This document shows, piece after piece, positions 1-4,279 of a stretch of DNA of 5,477 bases (its first letter is position 1; each line of letters starts with the position of its first letter). The notes beneath the pieces are model-generated. The model searched no databases. It was not told where the DNA came from and worked only from the letters and a program-made list of their open reading frames with translations. A program made the translations under genes and the position numbers. This DNA comes from Candidatus Dojkabacteria bacterium (GTDB taxonomy: Bacteria > Patescibacteriota > Dojkabacteria > SC72): NCBI GenBank assembly GCA_012511375.1, contig JAAZGF010000033.1, forward strand, positions 1-5,477, given 5' to 3'.

Positions 1-484
1 TAGTACTTACAGCAAATGAAAGCATCCTTACAATATTAGAATCTACATCTACTATTATATACAACCAATCTCTCATCTTCTGGCTTTCATTTACCATATC
101 TGGCAACTCCATTGTTTGCACACCAAGACTATGAATCTTCCCATACGCCATTTTGTCCAATATTGGTCTGGATAATCTTCTTAAAATCCTTGATGAGTAT
201 GACCTTACCATTCCTACAAGTGTAAAAAACAGATTTATAAGGAGAAGAATTAAGAGGAAAGGAAAAAGATCTTTTACCTCAGCTCCCTCTTGTGTAGCAA
301 TAGAGATTAATGTATCAATCAGCTTCGCAAATACATACATATCAACAACAGATCTAAGCCTAGAGATTATCTCTGAGAACAAAGACCCTAGTGTTGCCCA
401 TGGAGATATTTGCCAAGTAATTTTAAAAGTCCATAGAGCTATCTTAATGTACTCCTTAAAGGTAAGGTCCTTCTCCTTCTTCAT
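1..484 (-). CDS. ABC transporter, N-terminal part of transmembrane domain (partial)
   Basis: Reading the minus strand from the ATG at 484 gives 161 codons without a stop, continuing past the left edge. The product starts MKKEKDLTFKEYIKIALWTF. A hydrophobic stretch follows at about residues 25-60 (TM1, ending in VFAKLIDTLI), a second at about 73-93 (LFPFLLILLLINLFFTLVGM), and then a basic cytoplasmic helix RILRRLSRPILDKM. Residues 115-140 (GKIHSLGVQTMELPDMVNES) match the pattern in type I ABC exporters where the first long intracellular loop with its coupling helix follows TM2. In that family a fused ATPase domain would lie to the left, outside the window, so Walker motifs cannot be checked. 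Substrate unknown. No Shine-Dalgarno precedes the start; a TATAAT box lies 18 nt upstream. A forward open frame at 153-527 is its shadow. Confidence is good for an ABC exporter membrane domain, none for the cargo. Confidence 0.8.
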   Translation of the reverse strand, partial: MKKEKDLTFKEYIKIALWTFKITWQISPWATLGSLFSEIISRLRSVVDMYVFAKLIDTLISIATQEGAEVKDLFPFLLILLLINLFFTLVGMVRSYSSRILRRLSRPILDKMAYGKIHSLGVQTMELPDMVNESQKMRDWLYIIVDVDSNIVRMLSFAVST

Positions 485-502
485 TGAAATATATAATTAC
501 AA

Positions 503-508
503 ATTATA
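503..508 (-). promoter_or_regulatory. -10 box of the ABC transporter gene
   Basis: TATAAT on the minus strand, with 18 nt between it and the ATG at 484. Initiation about 7 nt downstream (near 496) would give a leader of about 12 nt. No convincing -35 hexamer lies 16-18 bp upstream. The remainder of 485-607 shows no gene or terminator. Confidence 0.5.
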
Positions 509-607
509 CTGTTATAATAGCAAATAAAAGGAGTTTGAAGCAATATTGTGAACATCATCTGATTCTGATATAATGTATATAGGTAACATACAAACCTAAT
601 ACCTCTC

Positions 608-739
608 TTACATCAAAGTGCCACGGATTAACATAATTACCAAAGGGACTAACAACAACAATACGTAAAGTATCATATATTTGCTTTTTTGAGATTTCCC
701 CATTTCAGAATTACCTAGATTTCTCTCTTTCTTCTTCAT
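608..739 (-). CDS. small single-pass membrane protein, unknown function
   Basis: A 43-aa frame beginning MKKKERNLGNSEMGK and ending in TAA at 608-610. Residues 1-20 are charged and polar; residues 21-38 (YMILYVLLLLVPLVIMLI) form one strong membrane segment, and a short RGTLM tail follows. By the positive-inside rule the N-terminus would be cytoplasmic. I chose the start at 739 because a TATACT box lies 13 nt upstream, the same short-leader layout as the other minus-strand genes, and because MKKK resembles the starts of two neighbours. An alternative ATG at 790 gives 60 aa and has a weak purine-rich AAGAGAG six nt upstream. It lies between the structured RNA locus and the ABC exporter gene on the same strand, so a link to either is possible but unproven. 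I do not recognise a family. A chance ORF is possible, but the charged N-terminus followed by a clean membrane helix favours a real gene. Confidence 0.45.
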   Translation of the reverse strand: MKKKERNLGNSEMGKSQKSKYMILYVLLLLVPLVIMLIRGTLM

Positions 740-752
740 AGTAGTAAGATAA

Positions 753-781
753 AGTATATGTAGAATTTCTGCGCTAGTCAT
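753..781 (-). promoter_or_regulatory. putative promoter of the small membrane protein
   Basis: Minus strand: ATGACT (776-781), 17-bp spacer, TATACT (753-758). The matches to consensus are 4/6 and 5/6. Initiation near 746 would leave about 7 nt before the ATG at 739. If it is used, the 60-aa start at 790 would be upstream of this transcript. Confidence 0.35.
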
Positions 782-869
782 TTTATACATAATATACTCT
801 CTTGTCTAGACTTTTGAATTGTTATTCCTAAGAAGAGGATAAACAGATAAAACATTTACCATTTTTCTT

Positions 870-941
870 ACTGTTGGAATATGGAGTTAGTGTGTACACA
901 CAACTCCATGCAGTGGGGGTATACCCACACCGTCCAACAGT
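870..941 (-). repeat. 9-bp inverted repeat enclosing two hairpins (P5-P7 three-way junction)
   Basis: ACTGTTGGA at 870-878 and its perfect complement TCCAACAGT at 933-941 enclose two further hairpins. One is ATGGAGTT/AACTCCAT (881-888 with 902-909), extended by GTGT/ACAC across a one-base bulge. The other is GTGGG/CCCAC (913-917 with 924-928). Nested perfect pairing of this kind in an AT-rich intergenic region is unlikely to be accidental. Confidence 0.65.
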
Positions 942-946
942 ATTTG

Positions 947-972
947 ACTAAAGAAAACGTCTTTTCTTTAGT
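947..972 (-). repeat. perfect 11-bp inverted repeat (P4 hairpin)
   Basis: ACTAAAGAAAA and its exact reverse complement, separated by four bases (GACG on the minus strand). It is not followed by a U-tract on either strand, so it is not a standard terminator. It forms one arm of the structured RNA. Confidence 0.7.
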
Positions 973-1017
973 ACTTTGTACTAGCGATCAACTAGCACAA
1001 AGGTTCTGTTGGTCGGC

Positions 1018-1041
1018 AAAAAACCGACCATAGGTGGCCGG
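1018..1041 (-). terminator. intrinsic terminator or attenuator inside the RNA locus
   Basis: On the minus strand CCGGCC (1041-1036) pairs with GGUCGG (1029-1024) as a continuous six-bp GC-rich stem. One pair is a G-U wobble, which would be an A-C mismatch on the plus strand. The loop is ACCUAU, and six U (1023-1018) follow at once. That is the layout of a Rho-independent terminator, only about 60 nt after the predicted start. Its 5' half is also used by P1 and its 3' half by P2, so the terminator competes with both. Confidence 0.5.
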
Positions 1042-1088
1042 TTGTAATTCATTTCTGTATTGAAATGCAAGGCGTTGTACCTACTATT

Positions 1089-1117
1089 AATATACCATAT
1101 TTTGCCTTAAGTATCAA
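1089..1117 (-). promoter_or_regulatory. strong sigma-70-type promoter of the structured RNA
   Basis: Minus strand: TTGATA (1112-1117), exactly 17 bp, TATATT (1089-1094), with TGG just upstream of the -10 giving an extended -10. Each hexamer matches consensus at 5/6, making this the best promoter in the window. Initiation is expected near 1082, where RNA structure begins. It lies about 40 bp beyond the stop codon of the 603-aa gene and fires away from it. Confidence 0.7.
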
Positions 1118-1157
1118 GTCTTTACACTACTTGTCATCGTTCATGACTACATACTAC

Positions 1158-2969
1158 TTATTCATTCTTTCCATATCTTGTAGTCAAATGCCCTGAAGCA
1201 TAGTAGGCTCTCCTTGTTTTTTGATTTATGCTGTCCAAATTATATAAAAAATTTATTATTACTGGATGAAATCTCTTCCAATCTATATTTGAGAACTCCT
1301 TATTTTTATCCAAAGCAGCCTTATCCAAGGCACTGAAATAGACATCCTCTAAAAGAGCCTCGTTTGAACGAGAATGAGCTCCAGTATTAACACCTAGTTG
1401 CCTTCCTAATAGCGCAGTTCTACTGGTTACTTCCATACTACCCCCCCATGCCCACATCCCCCCTGATTGTACAGTAAACCCTCTTTTTCGTATTGCATGA
1501 TTTACAGCTAATTCATTTACCTGTTGATGTATAGCAAAGTTAACACTACTCGTAAATTTCCCTGTAAGACTTTCGACAAGTTTATCAACATTCTCAATTC
1601 CTTCCTTTACAGTACTTCGTAAATTTGCGTCCACTACAAGTTTCCGAACTTCATCTTCTATTACATTCTCTTTTCCAGAGATAAGGACATCCAAAAAGCT
1701 AGGTTGATTGTTCTCCTTGTTGTAATTAAGGGAAATGTATTTATATAAAGTATCAAAAAGTAGCTCAAAATCCCAATTCTCTCTTATTTCTCCGTCGAAC
1801 CACTTATCAGACACCTTCGAGGAAATACTTTTAGAGAATTTTTCTAATGAGCCATCACTTTTAGAGTAGCTGACTAATTTCTTTAAATCTTCAATGTCGT
1901 ATCCTTCAGATTTATACAGCACAAGATTCTCTCCAACTTCTTCAAATAGAGTATCAATCTCACTTCCAGCCGGCTTTACCAAAGTAGCATCCTCAAACTG
2001 TACAGTCTCTCCTGGGTTTACCGTCCAGTAAGTATCAACTGTATTTAAGAGTGTAGGTAGACCATTTGCTTTCATCATACTCTGGAATGGGGATATTAAA
2101 ACATATCCCGCATCTCCCCATTGGCCTAACATATGATCTGAGACTTTATGATTCAGAGAAGTATGGATAGTATTCCTAAATAGTTTACCCCCAGTAGAAT
2201 CAAATGTAGACCTTACCGAGTACCCATTCCGTTCTGACTTAGGAGAATATCTAGTAGCATGGACAGCACATAAGTCTTCCACCCTTAAAGCATCTTTATA
2301 CTCTATATTTTGTTTTTCAATAATCTTCTCTTTATTTAGATCTTGCATTATCTTAACAGTATCCTCTACATAAGCTTGTGCTTGAGAATTTCCTAGCAAG
2401 GATAGCAACACTATCGCCTCCCCATCATTGTTTTGTTTCCCACTATATCCAGTATAATCCATAAAGTTTGTTGCTAATAATGCGTCTATCAATGCTAAAG
2501 AACTTTCGCTGTATTCTCCTCTGGCTATCTCTTCCCGCATTTTTGGCAATCTTTCGTCTGTATTTCCCATTTTAATTGCCAAGTCTAATACACCAATTAC
2601 TGTTTTGTTTACTACGAAATGCTCTGTAGCCTCTGTTTGATTTTGCGTGTTTTCTATATATCGTTCATACTTTCGGAATTTTTGGTTACCGATCCAATTA
2701 GGTGCCTCTCCTAAGAATGTTGTTTTTGAATTATCCATTGTGTCATATGTTGGCAATTCCTCTCTCCCCTTGAAGGCAAATGTCTTTCCATTTAAAGAAT
2801 AAATCTTGCGATAAAATCCTGCATTATCTTTTTCGAATCTAGGCTTTAACTCTTCCTGTATTAATTCATGAATTGGTACTTCATTTTTTTGTTCGCCTTC
2901 ATCATTACTTTCTATCTCAGAATCCTCTACGGAACCAGATAAAGTTGTGATGTCATCGTCAATAGACAT
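1158..2969 (-). CDS. 603-aa soluble protein of unknown function with His/Trp-rich conserved-looking blocks
   Basis: I do not recognise a named family. No signal peptide or membrane segment is visible, so it is probably cytoplasmic. Residues 1-40 are acidic and probably disordered; 120-220 look helical. A central block at 230-335 contains LCAVHATRYSP (His237), then RNTIHTSLNHKVSDHMLGQW (Arg265, His269, Asn273, His279, Trp284), then YVLISPF and DTYWTVNPGE, and looks like one catalytic or binding domain. A helical middle (350-470) leads to a second block at 478-545 with HQQVNELAVNHAIRKRGF, GGMWAWGG, GAHS and ALLEDVYF (His481, His491, Trp506, Trp508, His532, Glu541). I chose the ATG at 2969, not the in-frame ATG at 2993, because the latter lies inside the predicted extended -10. 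No Shine-Dalgarno is present; the stop is TAA. It lies between tRNA-Pro and the structured RNA, each with its own promoter. The His-x-Thr motif weakly recalls ADP-ribosyltransferase folds; this is speculation. Confidence 0.85.
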   Translation of the reverse strand: MSIDDDITTLSGSVEDSEIESNDEGEQKNEVPIHELIQEELKPRFEKDNAGFYRKIYSLNGKTFAFKGREELPTYDTMDNSKTTFLGEAPNWIGNQKFRKYERYIENTQNQTEATEHFVVNKTVIGVLDLAIKMGNTDERLPKMREEIARGEYSESSLALIDALLATNFMDYTGYSGKQNNDGEAIVLLSLLGNSQAQAYVEDTVKIMQDLNKEKIIEKQNIEYKDALRVEDLCAVHATRYSPKSERNGYSVRSTFDSTGGKLFRNTIHTSLNHKVSDHMLGQWGDAGYVLISPFQSMMKANGLPTLLNTVDTYWTVNPGETVQFEDATLVKPAGSEIDTLFEEVGENLVLYKSEGYDIEDLKKLVSYSKSDGSLEKFSKSISSKVSDKWFDGEIRENWDFELLFDTLYKYISLNYNKENNQPSFLDVLISGKENVIEDEVRKLVVDANLRSTVKEGIENVDKLVESLTGKFTSSVNFAIHQQVNELAVNHAIRKRGFTVQSGGMWAWGGSMEVTSRTALLGRQLGVNTGAHSRSNEALLEDVYFSALDKAALDKNKEFSNIDWKRFHPVIINFLYNLDSINQKTRRAYYASGHLTTRYGKNE

Positions 2970-2983
2970 AATTATATTTGTAA

Positions 2984-2992
2984 AATATATCA
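2984..2992 (-). promoter_or_regulatory. extended -10 promoter of the 603-aa gene
   Basis: Minus strand TG at 2992-2991, one base, then TATATT at 2989-2984, with 14 nt to the ATG at 2969. Initiation near 2977 gives a leader of about 8 nt. The upstream ATG at 2993-2991 overlaps this element, which decides the start. No clear -35 is visible. Confidence 0.5.
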
Positions 2993-3053
2993 TACCCCAT
3001 CAGGATAGTATACTAGAGGAAACCAAGAATTGTTCGACTATAGGTTGGCGGGA

Positions 3054-3127
3054 TCGGGGTGACTCGACTTGAACGAGCGACCTCTTGCACCCCATGCAAG
3101 CGTTCTAGCCATCTGAACTACACCCCG
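3054..3127 (-). tRNA. tRNA-Pro, anticodon GGG
   Basis: A 74-nt cloverleaf on the minus strand. The acceptor stem is CGGGGTG/CACCCCG with discriminator A73, and the C1-G72 pair is typical of bacterial tRNA-Pro. The D arm is GTTC/GAAC. The anticodon stem is CTTGC/GCAAG with loop ATGGGGT: U33, anticodon GGG, G37. The variable loop is AGGTC. The T arm is GCTCG/CGAGT with loop TTCAAGT. It reads codons CCC and CCU. The loop carries A32 and U38, a pair I recall as favoured in GGG tRNA-Pro. CCA is not encoded (TCC follows A73), so a CCA-adding enzyme is required. A TATAAT box ends 7 nt before the first base. Confidence 0.95.
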
Positions 3128-3134
3128 TAGAGAC

Positions 3135-3140
3135 ATTATA
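3135..3140 (-). promoter_or_regulatory. -10 box of tRNA-Pro
   Basis: Perfect TATAAT on the minus strand. Seven bases separate it from tRNA position 1, so initiation is predicted at 3128 or 3127, leaving at most about one extra 5' base. The -35 region is T-rich (TTTCTT at 17 bp) without a good consensus match. Confidence 0.6.
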
Positions 3141-3166
3141 CTAAAAGTTAGATTTTTAAGAAAACT

Positions 3167-4195
3167 CTACTTTATCTCCAACGATACCTGATTAGGACTT
3201 AAAGAGGCACTAAGTTTGTATTGTGCATCACTTGGCACATTTGAGAATACATATGTACTAAAATCCCCCGTCCTCTCTGCAGTTAAAGTTATCCCAGAAG
3301 AAAGAGCAACACTCTCTGAGATACTTCCTACAACTCTATCCAACTGTAACTCTTCAAATATAACAACCAAGTCTCCATCATTGTTAAACAGTGCCTTTAC
3401 AGAAGGTATCGGATTACTTCCAGTAGCAGTAACTACCCAAACTAACTTAAGTAATCCTGAAGGCCTACCATAGGTATACGCTGTAATAGAGGCACCCTCT
3501 TTTATACCTACTCCCTCTATAGCTTGATCCTCCCTTGAAAACTCCTCACTTCCTAAATCCATATCTATAGCCAATTCACCTGGATACTTTACCTCAAACA
3601 GTACTTCCCAAACACCATCTTTTACATACTCTGATGTTAACTTAAACGGAGTACTTGATACTACTCCTATATCATAAATCTCCTGATCAGCCTGTGCTGA
3701 AATATTATGATAAATTCTCAAGACTCCATCCTTATCTATTCTTTTCTCTTGCTGATACCCTATACCCGTACTATCTGCTGAAATTTTTTGGAAATCAAGC
3801 CTTAGAACACCTAAATTTGATAGATATGATGCTGTTACAAATGGCCCCACTGAATCTTCTTCCTCTCCACCCTTCTGTTTTAATGTAAATACAATCCTAT
3901 GAAAACCATCCTCCTTACTCTGCTCTACCCCCTGAATTGAGAACTCCTCTTCTGTAAGCTCTCCCACACTCTGTGTCTCTATGGAGAAAGAGGAGAAGTC
4001 TGTATCCCCTGTATATTTGTAATCAGTTACTTTCTCTTTACTTTTACTCTCTTCTTTTTCTTGTACTTCTTCTATCTTTTGATCTTGATCTTCATCTTCA
4101 ATCTCTACATCCTCCTTAGGTTTCTTTAATACAAAGTAAAGTATTCCTCCTAATACTGCTATTACGAGAATAATCCAAATAGCTTTTTTCTTCAT
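3167..4195 (-). CDS. membrane-anchored extracytoplasmic protein with two tandem beta-rich (AMIN-like?) repeats
   Basis: 342 aa. MKKK is followed by one hydrophobic segment (residues 5-23, AIWIILVIAVLGGILYFVL) ending in KKPK. There is no lipobox cysteine, so it reads as an N-terminal signal anchor with the rest outside. Residues 25-57 are a very acidic, glutamate/lysine-rich linker. Two similar beta-strand-rich units follow. Unit 1 (about 85-212) has GPFVTASYLSNLGVLRLDF and then SSTPFKLTSEYVKDGVWEVLF. Unit 2 (about 224-342) has IPSVKALFNNDGDLVVIF and then LSSGITLTAERTGDFSTYVF. Their order and spacing suggest an internal duplication. The unit resembles the AMIN-like domain of envelope proteins, which is an inference from pattern rather than a search. 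The start is the only sensible ATG before the anchor; no Shine-Dalgarno is present, and a TATAAT lies 20 nt upstream. It is divergent from the DUF3048 gene. Stop TAG. Confidence 0.85.
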   Translation of the reverse strand: MKKKAIWIILVIAVLGGILYFVLKKPKEDVEIEDEDQDQKIEEVQEKEESKSKEKVTDYKYTGDTDFSSFSIETQSVGELTEEEFSIQGVEQSKEDGFHRIVFTLKQKGGEEEDSVGPFVTASYLSNLGVLRLDFQKISADSTGIGYQQEKRIDKDGVLRIYHNISAQADQEIYDIGVVSSTPFKLTSEYVKDGVWEVLFEVKYPGELAIDMDLGSEEFSREDQAIEGVGIKEGASITAYTYGRPSGLLKLVWVVTATGSNPIPSVKALFNNDGDLVVIFEELQLDRVVGSISESVALSSGITLTAERTGDFSTYVFSNVPSDAQYKLSASLSPNQVSLEIK

Positions 4196-4215
4196 ATCTT
4201 TTTAATTAAAATATT

Positions 4216-4221
4216 ATTATA
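4216..4221 (-). promoter_or_regulatory. -10 box of the tandem-repeat envelope gene
   Basis: TATAAT on the minus strand within TATGTATAAT, 20 nt from the ATG at 4195. Initiation near 4209 gives a leader of about 14 nt without a Shine-Dalgarno. It lies in the 84-bp region shared with the divergent DUF3048 gene. Confidence 0.5.
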
Positions 4222-4246
4222 CATACTACCATTTTTAATGACTGTT

Positions 4247-4271
4247 TAAAATGAATTTAAGTTGTGATACT
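4247..4271 (+). promoter_or_regulatory. candidate -10 elements of the DUF3048 gene
   Basis: There are two possibilities. TAAAAT at 4247-4252 (5/6) would initiate near 4259 with a leader of about 21 nt. A TG-extended GATACT at 4266-4271 (4/6, TG at 4263-4264) would initiate near 4278, giving an almost leaderless mRNA. Neither has a good -35. No Shine-Dalgarno precedes the ATG at 4280. Confidence 0.3.
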
Positions 4272-4279
4272 ATGAATGC

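Larger units (their letters stand above)
870..1082 (-). ncRNA. highly structured RNA, novel or unrecognised; stand-alone ncRNA or regulatory leader
   Basis: From the predicted start at about 1082 the minus-strand RNA folds almost continuously. P1 is AGGU (1082-1079) with ACCU (1035-1032), capped by CAUUUC/GAAAUG (1067-1062 with 1055-1050). P2 is UGGUCGG/CCGACCA (1030-1024 with 1016-1010). P3 is an 11-bp stem (1002-992 with 984-974). P4 is a perfect 11-bp stem (972-962 with 957-947). P5 is a perfect 9-bp stem (941-933 with 878-870) closing a three-way junction with hairpins P6 (928-913) and P7 (909-881). The strand is supported by a 17-bp-spaced promoter and by wobbles: 996/980 is G-U on this strand but A-C on the other. 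The RNA's predicted 5' end is itself paired. The region is visibly richer in G+C than its surroundings. No tRNA, tmRNA, RNase P, SRP or 6S signature was seen. The 3' end is unclear: no U-tract follows 870, and a terminator-like hairpin sits at 1041-1018, so shorter (about 65 nt) and longer products are both possible. Confidence 0.6.

Noticed and set aside
153..527. Forward 124-codon open frame
   Set aside because: It lies antisense to the ABC transporter frame, whose sequence matches a known fold; the forward translation is of no recognisable character.
806..862. 18-codon minus-strand frame just after the structured RNA, possible leader peptide
   Set aside because: It has no run of a regulatory amino acid and no ribosome site, and frames of this length are common by chance.
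870..1082. Known RNA classes (tmRNA, RNase P, SRP, 6S) as identity of the structured RNA
   Set aside because: There is no tRNA-Ala-like ends or tag frame, no RNase P core motifs around the ACAGAAA-like string, no SRP tetraloop pattern, and no single long bubbled rod. Rfam was not searched.
870..1083. Mobile-element end or integron-like hairpin site
   Set aside because: There is no transposase, integrase or direct-repeat flank in the window, and a promoter plus strand-specific wobble pairs fit RNA better than DNA structure.
1133..1147. GTCAT/ATGAC hairpin just past the stop of the 603-aa gene as its terminator
   Set aside because: Only five pairs and no following U-tract; it is too weak to call a terminator.
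2970..2993. Eight extra N-terminal residues on the 603-aa protein from the ATG at 2993
   Set aside because: That ATG overlaps the TG-extended TATATT box, so it would not be in the transcript; the ATG at 2969 begins the acidic N-terminus cleanly.
3000..3053. Terminator after the tRNA
   Set aside because: Only four-bp pairings such as CCAA/TTGG with a long loop; no convincing terminator.
3216..3888. Forward open frames at 3216-3473 and 3655-3888
   Set aside because: They are antisense to the 342-aa envelope gene, with no promoter or ribosome site; they are composition shadows.
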